Positions 44,201 to 52,101 are shown, counted from the stretch's first letter. The stretch is 64,000 nt of DNA from Streptomyces marokkonensis (GCF_008312835.1 NZ_VSKS01000024.1:1-64000), one strand, 5' to 3'. Made by a program: numbers and translations. The notes: generated by a model not told the origin, from the sequence alone.

Positions 44201-45877
44201 GAGGTCGAGGGCGACGGGGCCGTGTTCCCCGTCCGTGGGGCCGGCCGCGTCGAGGGCCTGCCGCAGGGCGTCCACGCCCTCGTCGAGGTCGGAGAGGGTG
44301 CCGGTGTCCTCGTGGCGGCCGACGAGGTGGGCGCCGAGCCGGTGCAGGGTCCGTCGGCGGTATCCGGTCAGGTCGAGCGGCCGGGACAGCAGGTCGCGCC
44401 ACCGCTGGACGGCCACGTCGCGGGTCTCGGGGGTGCCGAGGCGTTGGTGGCGGGCGTCAGCGATCAGGGCCAGCAGGGTGCGGAACGGCACCTGGTTGTC
44501 GTCGCCCTCGGGGCACAGCCGCACCGCGTGCCGGACCGTCTCCTCGGCCGCGTCCAGGTCCGCCGCGTCCTGCTCGGCCTCGAAGCGGTTCAGCAGCGCC
44601 TGGCCCAGGTAGGCGGCGTAGGGCGCGCGGTCGGGGAAGTCCGGGGGCAGCTCGCGCAGGGCGCCGCCGAGCAGTTCGATGCCCTGGTCGAGGTCGAGCA
44701 GGCCGCCCTCCGGTGTCTGGGAGCGGTCGACCAGCTCGCGTCCCTCCTCGGCGCGCTGGTGGGGCGTCGGTGGGCGGCGGAGCGGCCGGCGGGTCACCTC
44801 CAGGCCACGGCCGGCAGCGTTCTCCCGTTCCAGGGCGACCAGTTCGGTCCGCAGGGCCGACGCCGCCGCCGGGCCGCCACGCGCGGCGGCCGTGGACACG
44901 GCCTCCTTCATCGCGCCCAGCGCCTCGTCCAGGTCCTCCTGGGCGTGCTCGCGGACGTAGCGGTCGTACAGCGTCGCCGCGAAGCTCCTGAGCTGGTTTG
45001 GTGCAGGCCTGCCTGCGCGCCGGGCGTCGGCGACGGCGCCCCGCAGCACGTCCACCGCCTCGTCGAGGTCCCGCGACGCCCGGGTGTGGGCGTGGCGGAC
45101 CTTGAGGGTGGTGCCCAACGACAAGCGGACGGCGAGGTGTTCGCCCTGGCCAGGCGGTACGGCGGCGAGGTACTTGCGGCACATCCGTACGGCGGCTCCC
45201 GCGTGGGCGGCCGTGTCGTGCCGGGCCGTCTGGCGGGTGAGGGTGGCGACGAGCGCGTGCAGCGCGGCGACGCGTGTGGCGTCGCCGGTGGCGGTGAGGG
45301 CGAGTGCGGCGCGTCCCCACTGTTCGGCGCGGTCGAGGTCGCCCGCGTCCTCGAAGGTCCCGGCGCGTTCGAGCCAGTGGACGGCGAGGAGCAGGGCGTA
45401 GGGGCACAGGCGCGGGTGGTCCGGGGGCAGGTCGGCCACCGCGTGTTCCAGCGCGACGAGGAAGGCGAGGGGATCGGCGCCGCCGTCCTTCTCGGCCTGC
45501 GCGAACGAGGCGGCGGTCTCGGCGCGGGTCGCCGGGTCGGCGCCGAACTCGACGGCCAGGTCCCACAGGGGCGCGGGGAGCAACTGCGGCCGGGTGTCGT
45601 GCAGCAGGCCCAGGGCGGCGGCGATGTGAGAGGCCTCGGGAAGTACGGCGCCCTGGCGCAGGCCCATTTCGCGGGCGAGGTAGAGCAGGCCCACCAGCCG
45701 CAGCACCCGCTCCCGCTCGGGCGAGCGGGGCGGCGCCTCGGCGGCCTGAGCCAGCAACCGGTCGGCGTCCCGCAGGAGTTGGGGACGGGCGACCTCGGCC
45801 GCGCGTCCGGTGCTCAGGTACCGGGTGACACTGTCCTCGATCCGCCGCTCGGGATCGCCCCAGGCCCGTAACCTCAT
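41267..45877 (-). CDS. Giant repeat-CHAT protease (caspase-like conflict effector)
   Basis: 1536 residues, ATG at 45877. Residues to about 1000 are alpha-helical repeats of TPR type. The helix motif D-L-D/E-E-A/G-x-x-x-x-R-x-A recurs at least eleven times (for example DLDEAVDVLRGAV, DLDEGVDALRQAL, DLEEAVASARRAV, DLDEAIDLTGTVA). The C-terminal about 300 residues form a CHAT domain, a caspase-family Cys protease. Catalytic His1402 lies in VHFACHAGQ and Cys1443 in LAVLSGCQTAVGG, ending WASHVHFGP. CHAT proteins act in programmed death or immune signalling. It is divergent from a Cys-rich small protein and a membrane protein. Cytoplasmic; no transmembrane segment. Confidence 0.9.
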   Translation of the reverse strand: MRLRAWGDPERRIEDSVTRYLSTGRAAEVARPQLLRDADRLLAQAAEAPPRSPERERVLRLVGLLYLAREMGLRQGAVLPEASHIAAALGLLHDTRPQLLPAPLWDLAVEFGADPATRAETAASFAQAEKDGGADPLAFLVALEHAVADLPPDHPRLCPYALLLAVHWLERAGTFEDAGDLDRAEQWGRAALALTATGDATRVAALHALVATLTRQTARHDTAAHAGAAVRMCRKYLAAVPPGQGEHLAVRLSLGTTLKVRHAHTRASRDLDEAVDVLRGAVADARRAGRPAPNQLRSFAATLYDRYVREHAQEDLDEALGAMKEAVSTAAARGGPAAASALRTELVALERENAAGRGLEVTRRPLRRPPTPHQRAEEGRELVDRSQTPEGGLLDLDQGIELLGGALRELPPDFPDRAPYAAYLGQALLNRFEAEQDAADLDAAEETVRHAVRLCPEGDDNQVPFRTLLALIADARHQRLGTPETRDVAVQRWRDLLSRPLDLTGYRRRTLHRLGAHLVGRHEDTGTLSDLDEGVDALRQALDAAGPTDGEHGPVALDLAAALLRRQEHSGTARDLDEAHTCLTAALDRLPPDDPRHTRARDLLATVTERRREVHTRHEEKAAPVLRSSTFVSGPADPPAVPADQAGGDPGELSSVVRHSNRVNTLLGHFQRTGDTEALTEAVDISRRLLAGMPDTHPYQALVHADLGAGLLLRFEHEGDPRDLDAAVDHLRRGAHGPDATVQQLRNQLNRQDLTVEELDRMTGGSLAGVLELTGGRGKELAHLAGALVRRFERDGAAGDLEEAVASARRAVETTPAESTVDLHDRQAMLGLVLLTRYRHTGHRTDLDQCVDSGRAVLALTDDIVGGPPGEHRRGALTALCNRLRMRYLLTDDADDLEESVAAGREAARLQPPGTSDEYLLTNLGLALWDRWARHGEAADLDEAIDLTGTVAHALHPSSPRRAHVLRTLARMLGDRSLAGPAAARPDDAARCLTLSREAATRADTSPPAERLEAAVAWGDFAAARAADGDGDWAEAADAHAVAVDLLALLTWRGLSRGDRERRLAPYAHLATDAAACAILAGRPEQAVELLDQGRSVLWSQVLDTRTDLTALHTAHPDQAARLEELRAGLDLPDGRTGPDDGTEHRRRLARAWDTLLDEIRRLPGFAHFLKPLPFADLSAATAGGPMILVNVSRFRCDALVVTPGRVHLVPLPGLTAPAAQRRTRDYLAALERLDDPGTPTGPTQQAVLGTLEWLWDTVAAPVLDSDPARSWQGGRVWWCATGPLALLPLHAAGYHDPDDEREDDAVLARVVSSYMPTLRGLLRARRPAAPPDHVRRLLILALGAPPPYASHLAPLPGARQEAETLRRRFPERHTLRLDAAATAQQALYLLDGHTCVHFACHAGQNLADPSKGALYLFDRPLTVTDLARLDLETPQLAVLSGCQTAVGGTDLPDEAIHLAAALLLGNFRHVVSTLWPIGDDNARALTDEVYARLGDPGGRIHPSRTPQALHRAVLEARRRAPDAPLAWASHVHFGP

Positions 45878-45994
45878 CCCGACCCATCCTCTTCCCTGCC
45901 GTCACCCAATTGGCCTGTGGCACCCTGACGGCACGACAGGCACACAACGATACGACTGCTCACCTCAGAGTGACCAATCTTGCGCGGAGGGTCC

Positions 45995-46372
45995 ATGACG
46001 TCCGAGGAACCGACCGAGTCCGAGGCGCTCGCCGTGTGGTGCGCCCGGTTGCCGGGGCTGCGCGAGCAGGCACGGCGGACGGGTGTCGGTGAGCGGCTGG
46101 ACCGGGACGTGGCCCGGGTCCAGGAGGGCGGTTCGGCGGTACGCGCGGTGCACAAGTGGGTGCGGGACGGGGACCAGGAGGTCGTACGTGTCTGGTCGGG
46201 CCGCGACGTGCTCGGCCTGGTCGGCTTCCCGGGCCCCACGCGGACGACGCCGGTCGGCGCGGGCACCTACGTCTGTCCGCGCGAGCGGTGCGACCGGACG
46301 GCGGGGCGGGACGCGCAGGGGCACGTGCCGGTGTGCCACGCCTTCGGTGCGGCCATGCGGCCGACGGCGTGA
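45995..46372 (+). CDS. Small protein with a Cys/His zinc-ribbon-like tail
   Basis: 125 residues, ATG at 45995 after a CGGAGG site. The N-terminal half is helical (SEALAVWCARLPGLREQARR). The middle reads RAVHKWVRDGDQEVVRVWSG, and the tail TYVCPRERCDRTAGRDAQG then HVPVCHAFG has Cys-x4-Cys and a later Cys-His that could hold a metal ion. The family is not one I can name. Its divergence from the CHAT gene and its tight spacing (6 nt) to the membrane-protein gene suggest an accessory or a substrate of the protease. Confidence 0.75.
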   Translation: MTSEEPTESEALAVWCARLPGLREQARRTGVGERLDRDVARVQEGGSAVRAVHKWVRDGDQEVVRVWSGRDVLGLVGFPGPTRTTPVGAGTYVCPRERCDRTAGRDAQGHVPVCHAFGAAMRPTA

Positions 46373-46378
46373 CGCGCG

Positions 46379-47188
46379 ATGGTCACGGGTGTACTCGCCG
46401 AACTGAACCGGCATGTGAACGGCCGCTGGTTCACCGCCGTGCTGCTGCCGGGCCTGCTGCTGGTCGCCGTGGCGGTGGCGGGCCGGCACCTCGGTCACGA
46501 AGGGGCGCTGAGCGCCGACGAGTTGAGGGTGTGGGCCGAGGCGGTGTGGCACGGCTGGCGCCGGGAGCCGTCCGGGGCGGCGGTGGACGTCGGGCTGGTG
46601 CTGCTCGCGGCGGGCGTGGTGGGCGCCCTCGCGAGTGAACTGGGCGTGGCCGTCGAGCGGGTGTGGCTGAGCCCCGGGTCCTCCGGTGGCGGGTGGCGGC
46701 GCCGCAGGGCGGTGCGCGCGGCCGAGCGGGCCGGGGTGGCGACCGTGGCGGCGTATCTGCCGCAGCGGCGGACCTGGATGAGCGACCGGATCAGGCTGGT
46801 CGAGGCGCGGACGCGGGCGCAGTACTGGTTCGACGCCTCGGCGGCCTGGCCCCGGCTGTGGCTGCTGCTGGGCGACGAGGCGCGCAGGCCGGTGATCAGC
46901 GCGCGGGCAGCCTTCGCGGACGCGGTGTCCCTGGCCGGCTGGGGCTGCCTCTACACGCTGGTGGGGATCGTGTGGTGGCCGGCCCTCGTCGTCGGGGCCT
47001 GTGTCTTCCTCACCGGGTGGCGCCGGGCGCGTACCGGTCTGGACGATCTGGCGACGCTCATCGAGTCGGCCGTCGACGTCCACCACCGTGCGCTCGCCGA
47101 GGCGTTGGGTGTCACCCTCGGTACGGAGGGGGTCGGGGCGGCGGAAGGCGCCCGGATCGACGACATGCTCCGCAAGGGCGGCGTCTGA
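46379..47188 (+). CDS. Membrane protein of the CHAT locus
   Basis: 269 residues, ATG at 46379, 6 nt after the small Cys-rich gene. Hydrophobic spans are visible at about 20-36 (WFTAVLLPGLLLVAVAVAG), 65-90 (VGLVLLAAGVVGALASELGV) and a pair near 185-220 (LAGWGCLYTLVGIVWWPALV and following VGACVFL). The segment between the second and third spans is strongly basic, carries RRRRAVRAAERAGVATVAAY and should be cytoplasmic. The C-terminal tail is soluble. No family recognised. It is a natural candidate for the membrane partner or target in a CHAT-driven response. Confidence 0.78.
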   Translation: MVTGVLAELNRHVNGRWFTAVLLPGLLLVAVAVAGRHLGHEGALSADELRVWAEAVWHGWRREPSGAAVDVGLVLLAAGVVGALASELGVAVERVWLSPGSSGGGWRRRRAVRAAERAGVATVAAYLPQRRTWMSDRIRLVEARTRAQYWFDASAAWPRLWLLLGDEARRPVISARAAFADAVSLAGWGCLYTLVGIVWWPALVVGACVFLTGWRRARTGLDDLATLIESAVDVHHRALAEALGVTLGTEGVGAAEGARIDDMLRKGGV

Positions 47189-47197
47189 ACACACCGC

Positions 47198-47229
47198 GAC
47201 GCGCCCCGCGCTGAGGTGCGGGGCGCGTC
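47198..47229 (+). terminator. Hairpin terminator closing the CHAT accessory operon
   Basis: A perfect 12-bp stem (GACGCGCCCCGC and its complement) with an 8-nt loop begins 9 nt after the membrane-protein stop. Confidence 0.75.
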
Positions 47230-47247
47230 GGGGACGGTGCCTGCGCC

Positions 47248-47392
47248 TCAGTGGAGTTGGGCGAGCAGGTCGCCGCCCTCCACCTGCTCGGTGCGGTTCA
47301 TGGCGCGCCGGGGGACCGTGCCGGACTTCTGCGCGGTGATGGTGGCCTCCATCTCCCCGGGCAGAAGCCACACGCGCGTGAAAGTGGCTCGG
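47248..47392 (-). pseudogene. Biotinyl-carrier (carboxylase) C-terminal fragment
   Basis: The minus frame reads LLPGEMEATITAQKSGTVPR, then MNRTEQVEGGDLLAQLH and stop. This fits the end of a biotinyl domain, where (E/K)AMKMExxixAxxxGtV normally occurs. The biotin-accepting MKM is degraded to GEME. Only about 45 codons remain. Confidence 0.45.
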
Positions 47393-47434
47393 AACCGGCC
47401 TGGGCCGGCGGGCTGACCTGGCGAGGTGTCGTGA

Positions 47435-48211
47435 TCAATCCTCGTAGCGCCGCCGCGCGAGATGGACGGTGATGTCGGCGTCCATCTCGACTCTGTCCGG
47501 CAGTACCCGCATGATCTGGCTGAATACCTGCTCTCGCTCCGCGGTCGGCAAGACGAGATAAGCCGAGATGGTGGAGAGATGACCAACGTAGTCGCGAGCG
47601 CTCATCATCACACGCCGTTCGATCACGGACTGCTGAACGCCGGTGAACCACTCAGACCGTTGCAGCTCCGTGCCCGGCCACTGCATCTCATGGTCCGGAG
47701 GCGTTCCATCAGGCGACGGAATCCCGTCACTCTCCAAGAATGGTGCTCGCGCCGCACGGACAGCTTCCTCCACAGCCGGGTCAGCCAGTCGAAATGGCCC
47801 GCCGCACGAGGCGAATACGCCACCCGGTTCCAGCAGTGCGGCCACGCGCGACCACCGGCCCTCCGGGTTCGTCCAATGCAGCGCTGCTGCCGCGTAGACC
47901 AGTCCGTACCGTTCGCCCGGTCGCAGGTCCTCGAAGGCGACTTGCACCGTTCCGACGTTCGTCGGCACGTGCTTGCGCAGTTCGGCGAGCATGGCGCCGT
48001 CAGGATCGGTCGCGGTGACCATGACCCCTCGTTGAGCGAACAGGCGGGTTGCCTTGCCTGTCCCAGCGCCGATCTCAAGGGCGGTCCGCACCGGGTGACC
48101 CGCGTATGCCGTCACCATGTCGAACAGCTCCGCGGGATACCCCGGCCGGAACCGTTCGTATGCTTCCGCCATCCGTCCGAAACTCAGCGCGCGACCAGAC
48201 ATTCCCAGCAT
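47435..48211 (-). CDS. Class I SAM-dependent methyltransferase
   Basis: 258 residues. It begins SFGRMAEAYERFRPGYPAEL, typical of the UbiE/Tam-like group. SAM motif I is RTALEIGAGTGKATRLFA, motif II VTATDPDGAMLAEL, and YAAAALHWTNPEGRWSRVAA matches trans-aconitate-methyltransferase-like enzymes, with post-motif LLEPGGVFASCGG. ATG at 48211 or 48202. Complete, single gene. Acceptor unknown. Confidence 0.87.
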   Translation of the reverse strand: MLGMSGRALSFGRMAEAYERFRPGYPAELFDMVTAYAGHPVRTALEIGAGTGKATRLFAQRGVMVTATDPDGAMLAELRKHVPTNVGTVQVAFEDLRPGERYGLVYAAAALHWTNPEGRWSRVAALLEPGGVFASCGGPFRLADPAVEEAVRAARAPFLESDGIPSPDGTPPDHEMQWPGTELQRSEWFTGVQQSVIERRVMMSARDYVGHLSTISAYLVLPTAEREQVFSQIMRVLPDRVEMDADITVHLARRRYED

Positions 48212-48279
48212 CCTGACACGAGCGGGCCCTGCGTGCTTGATCTTTTCCGGGCTCAGACGCGAACTGACGTCTCATGAGA

Positions 48280-48625
48280 CATATCAGCCGGGAGCATCCG
48301 GATGTCACGTCGGTGGAACCCGCGCTGGTGGTGGAAGTCGGTGTCGATGTCGCCCGTGAGGTCTCCGGCCGGTGGCGTCATCCCGCGCCGGCATCGCGCC
48401 CGACCCGACCTCTCCCCCGCCGATGTTCCCCGCCTGACGACGACGCCGCACGACGGCGGCACGCGCGGAGGCCCCGGCCGACGCGCGAACGGCTGAGCGC
48501 GCCCCGGTCCCCGGCGGCGGCCTCGCCGCCCATCCCGCCCGTGCCCGGTGTGAGGGTCGTACCCCGGATCCGGTGGCGGGGCGGCAAGTGGTTCCGGATC
48601 CGGGGTGGCTGGTGACCGTTCTGGG
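48280..48625. other. Intergenic, nothing recognised
   Basis: Arg/Pro-rich open frames on both strands resemble compositional shadows rather than genes. Confidence 0.5.
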
Positions 48626-48960
48626 CTACTTCACGGCGCCGGCGGTGACACCGCGGGTGAGGGAGCGCTGGAAGACGAGGAAGAAGACGATCATCGGGAT
48701 GACGCCGAGGAGGGCGGCGGCGCTCATCGCGGTGGGGTCGCTGGTGTACTGGCCCTGCATGACGGACAGACCGAGGGGGACGGTCTGCTGGTCGTTGGAG
48801 ATGAGCAGGACGAGGGGGTAGAGGAACTCGTTCCAGCTCCAGACGAAGAAGAACACGCACATCACTGACAGGGTGGGCCAGCTCATGGGCAGGATGATGC
48901 GCCAGAGGATGGTCCAGCGGCCGGCGCCGTCGAGCGAGGCGAACGCGTTCCCAGACGTCG
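48626..48960 (-). pseudogene. Sugar ABC transporter permease, C-terminal half (inverted relative to the other half)
   Basis: The minus frame reads AFASLDGAGRWTILWRIILP (the EAA loop contacting the ATPase), then MCVFFFVWSWNEFLYPLVLL, LGLSVMQGQYTSDPTAMSAA and VFFLVFQRSLTRGVTAGAVK with stop at 48626. This is the C-terminus of a MalG-type carbohydrate permease. The upstream half is not on this strand but on the other one, at 48975-49100. Confidence 0.8.
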
Positions 48961-48974
48961 CCGATGATGTCCCA

Positions 48975-49100
48975 GTTCCAGCGCTCGGGCCCGTCCTGGC
49001 CCTCTTCAGCGCCTACGCCATCGGCATCGGCCGCATCCGATGGCGCACCGCCTTCCTGGTGTTCTTCCTCGGCGTCAACGTCCTGCCACAAGAGGCGTGA
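48975..49100 (+). pseudogene. Sugar ABC transporter permease, internal segment on the opposite strand
   Basis: The plus frame reads LFSAYAIGIGRIRWRTAFLV, then FFLGVNVLPQEA and a stop. In MalG-type permeases this precedes the EAA loop (aYAlgigRfrgR...lfLl.nllPqEa). It therefore belongs to the same kind of gene as the adjoining minus-strand piece. Confidence 0.7.
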
Positions 49101-49345
49101 GGGGCTGGATCGGCCGCGGTAGGTGATGTAGCCGTCGCGGTCGTTGGCCTTCTTGGTGCAGGCGCGGGCGCCCGAGAGCTTGCCGGAGCACTCGTTGGAG
49201 TCACGGCCCGGAGTGTCCTGCTGGACCCCCTCGGCCTTCGAGGCCGAGGAGTACTCGCCGGCCTGCGCCGGAGCAGCAGCAAGGTCAGTGCGCCCACAAC
49301 GAGGACGGCCGCAGCAGCAGCGGGCAGAGTACGACGGACGCGCAT
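49100..49345 (-). pseudogene. Small secreted protein, frameshifted
   Basis: The ATG at 49345 starts MRVRRTLPAAAAAVLVVGAL, a signal peptide. After a one-base shift near 49270 the frame continues AGEYSSASKAEGVQQDTPGR, then ECSGKLSGARACTKKANDRD. A short exported Cys-containing protein is implied. Family not recognised; the frame break could also be a base error. Confidence 0.4.
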
Positions 49346-49362
49346 ACGGGGTCCCGCCGCTG

Positions 49363-50307
49363 CTACCGCGCTTGGGCGAACCGCGCCAGGTGGTCGTCGC
49401 TGACCCGCACCCGGCGCGCGGCGAGTGCTTCCTCGATCTGCTCCACCCGGCTCGCACCGACGATGGGGTTGATCCCCTGGCGCATCAGCCATGCCAGGAC
49501 GACCTGGTTCCTGGTGGACGACAGCTCGTTGGCCATGTCGTCCAGGGCTGCGAGCACCCGGGCGGTCCCGGGATGATCGTAGGTCTGCGGAAGCGGCTTG
49601 TCCGCGCGCACATAGGAACCCCACATCAGCGAGGTGTACGACCACACGAGGAGTTCTTCCGACCGCGCGAGGTCCACATCCTCTGCGGTGACCAGGCGGT
49701 GTCCGGACTCTGCGAGCGGGGTGAGCGGGCGTGGCTGGACGAGTGAGTGGCGCAGTTGCAGGGCCGTCCACGGCTCCACACCCTGCTCCCGTGCGAGCGA
49801 CCGGGCGCGCTCGACGCGCCAGGCGGCGTGGTTCGCCGCTCCGATCCGCAGGGCCACTCCGTCCCTGACCAACGCGCCGAAGGCGCCGACCGTCTCCTCC
49901 AGCGGCACGGTCCGATCCTCGGCGTGGGCCCACAGCAGATCGACGTGGTCGACTCCGAGACGCCGCAGGCTCGCTTCCACGCCGGCGTAGACGGCTTGGG
50001 CGGAAAGGCCCTCTGCGCTTTCCGGCCGGTGCGGGACGAGTGGGTTGTGCCGGACCTTCGTCGCGATCCGCACGGTGTCGCGCGCGCCCGGGCGGGCCCG
50101 GAGCCACTCGCCGATGACGCGCTCACTGGCGCCGCCGACACCGCTGGGATCGGTCCAGAAGGAGTAGCAGTTCGCGGTATCGAGCCAGACACCGCCGCCG
50201 GCGACGAAGGAGTCGAGGATCGCGAAGGCTTGCGCGGGGACGATGCGGGTGCCGAAGTCCATCGTCCCGAGGATGATCTGGGGGTCAGTGATGTTCATGC
50301 CCCCCAT
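49363..50307 (-). CDS. Aldo/keto reductase
   Basis: 314 residues from the ATG at 50307 (an alternative is 50298). The (beta/alpha)8 reductase signatures are present: ILGTMDFGTRIV, WLDTANCYSFW with the catalytic Asp/Tyr pair, IATKVRHNP with the Lys, VDLLWAHAEDRTVPLEETVG, and a C-terminal VVLAWLMRQGINPIVGASRV for the NADPH phosphate site. It reduces aldehydes or ketones with NADPH. The first ATG sits directly after a MerR-type promoter and may be leaderless. Confidence 0.9.
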   Translation of the reverse strand: MGGMNITDPQIILGTMDFGTRIVPAQAFAILDSFVAGGGVWLDTANCYSFWTDPSGVGGASERVIGEWLRARPGARDTVRIATKVRHNPLVPHRPESAEGLSAQAVYAGVEASLRRLGVDHVDLLWAHAEDRTVPLEETVGAFGALVRDGVALRIGAANHAAWRVERARSLAREQGVEPWTALQLRHSLVQPRPLTPLAESGHRLVTAEDVDLARSEELLVWSYTSLMWGSYVRADKPLPQTYDHPGTARVLAALDDMANELSSTRNQVVLAWLMRQGINPIVGASRVEQIEEALAARRVRVSDDHLARFAQAR

Positions 50308-50315
50308 GCTCGGAT

Positions 50316-50336
50316 CTGGAGCGCGCTCTAGGTCAA
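50316..50336 (-). promoter_or_regulatory. MerR-type promoter/operator of the aldo/keto reductase
   Basis: On the minus strand a TTGACC minus-35 box (complement of 50331-50336) is followed by the dyad CTAGAGC-GC-GCTCCAG (50316-50331, one mismatch). The start codon lies 8 bp further on. This is the elongated, dyad-filled spacer that MerR regulators act on. No MerR gene adjoins it. Confidence 0.6.
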
Positions 50337-50339
50337 GCG

Positions 50340-50871
50340 CGGGTGACGGACGCTTCGAACCCGGCCTTCGGGAGGCCGTCGCCCCGTGCAGGGACGGCGC
50401 GACGTCACTGGCCTGACATCAGCACGGCAGATGTGCACCCCGAACCACGCTGAAGTCCTCGACTTCTCACCGCCGACCATGCACGAGCTCGTCAGCCGTG
50501 AGGCCCAAGTTGCATCCAGCCGACGTTGCATCAACGCTTGTGTTGAGGACCCAGGGGCTGGGGGCACCATCCATCAGGCGCTCGTTGACCTCAACACTCG
50601 TGCTTACGTCGGTACGGTAGACGTCGAGTTGCCGGCCTCCCCCACTTCATGGCGATCACGGAAGTACGCACACAGCCGACGCTGAGCCGGTCGAGTCGAA
50701 AGGGCTTCAACAGCGAGTCGGGGTTGAGACCGTCTTGAGAAAGAATTTTTACGTCACCGATGCAGCGCAGGCGATCCCTGAGTGGCGGCGACCACCTGAA
50801 CCCTTGCTCGTGCGACAGGCCTGACCACGGCGAGTCGGCATCCGCTACGAGATGAGAAAGGCCGCGATGTA
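50340..50871. other. Intergenic, no assignable gene
   Basis: Open frames on both strands (for example minus RLRCIGDVKILSQDGLNPDS near 50700-50760) look weakly protein-like, but no start, ribosome site or family could be assigned. Confidence 0.4.
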
Positions 50872-51810
50872 ATGGATGTAGCACCTGAGATGCTGACGGC
50901 CAAGGATGCGCTTGCGGCTGTTTTGAGGCAGGCGTTGCCCTTCCTTCCTGGCGTAGTGGGCGTAGATATTGGCTTTCGCCAAGATGGGGTCGAATTGACG
51001 GACGAAGTCGTCATTCGGGTCTTGGTCACCGACGAGAACAATGCGCCCAGCCAGTTGGAAGCTCTCACGGCCGACACCCCTTTTCCCGTGACGGTGGTGC
51101 AACGCGACTTCACCCCATTGGTGGACAACGCCACGTACGACCCAGTAATCGGTGGAGGCACCCTGAAGGCGGAGCATGGCGGGTTCCTGTCCCCCGGAGG
51201 CACATTGGGTGGCATTGCGAACGATGCGATGTTCGGTGGGCAAGTTGGGGTCTCCTGCGCACACGTGATCGCGAGTATCACAGAGCCAGTGAACATCCTC
51301 CAGGGTGACCCCATATACCAGCCCAGCCTGAGCCGCAAGATCGGTAGACTCTACCGCTGGCAAGACGCTACCGACACAGCTGCATTCAAGTTCGATGATG
51401 GTATTGCCTTCGATTGGATCATTAATGAGATCGGGGCCTATAGCGGCATGTCCAGGGCTAAGCTGGGAGATCCAGTGCGAAAACGAGGTAAGACAACGCT
51501 GCTCACTACCGGCCGCGTGAGCGCGGTGGGACTACAGCCACTCGGGATCGGAACTCCTCCAAATTCATTCGAAATCTATACCGACGACCTAGCCAATCAG
51601 CCGATCTTTGCAGAAAGCGGCGACAGCGGATCTCTGGTCGTCAATCTTTTCGACCAGGTGGTGGGGATCCTCACGCAGAAGGGGATCGAGTACAGCTCGA
51701 TCGTCACCACGGGCACCCCTCCTCCAGGTGCAATATCTGGGTTCGCCACGCAAATGATGACCGAAGGTGCGGTCACTGGCGCTGCCGAATCAGTCGGACT
51801 CAACTTCTGA
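50872..51810 (+). CDS. Trypsin-like (chymotrypsin-fold) peptidase, cytoplasmic, atypical composition
   Basis: 312 residues, ATG at 50872 with only a weak ribosome site. There is no signal peptide, unlike the other trypsin in the window. The probable triad is His131 in GVSCAHVIAS, Asp168 in TDTAAFKF and Ser252 in AESGDSGSLVV. The N-terminal 80 residues (GVDIGFRQDG, DEVVIRVLVTDENN) form a separate small domain. The fold resembles Nal1-like or S1-like bacterial peptidases. Third codon positions carry many more A and T than in neighbouring genes, which points to recent acquisition. Function unknown. Confidence 0.75.
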   Translation: MDVAPEMLTAKDALAAVLRQALPFLPGVVGVDIGFRQDGVELTDEVVIRVLVTDENNAPSQLEALTADTPFPVTVVQRDFTPLVDNATYDPVIGGGTLKAEHGGFLSPGGTLGGIANDAMFGGQVGVSCAHVIASITEPVNILQGDPIYQPSLSRKIGRLYRWQDATDTAAFKFDDGIAFDWIINEIGAYSGMSRAKLGDPVRKRGKTTLLTTGRVSAVGLQPLGIGTPPNSFEIYTDDLANQPIFAESGDSGSLVVNLFDQVVGILTQKGIEYSSIVTTGTPPPGAISGFATQMMTEGAVTGAAESVGLNF

Positions 51811-52101
51811 ACGGGGCGGTTCCCGAAACGATGAGTGGGTGGCAGGGGGCATGCCCGTCAGGAAGTGCCTGTTGGCGCACCCACGCTTCCCTCTGGCACT
51901 TCACACCAACGAGATCCTCCACGAAGTCGCCGCCCACGGCCGACGAATCTCCGACTCAGGTCACTAAAGCTTGTCCCGTAAACGATCTCCGTATCTTCCG
52001 CGCCCAGTAGCCCTGTCCGCTGGTTCGGATGTGCGGCAGACTTCGGGCAACAGACACGACCGAGGGGATGGGGAGGGCGGATAGAACACGTCAGTGAGTC
52101 G

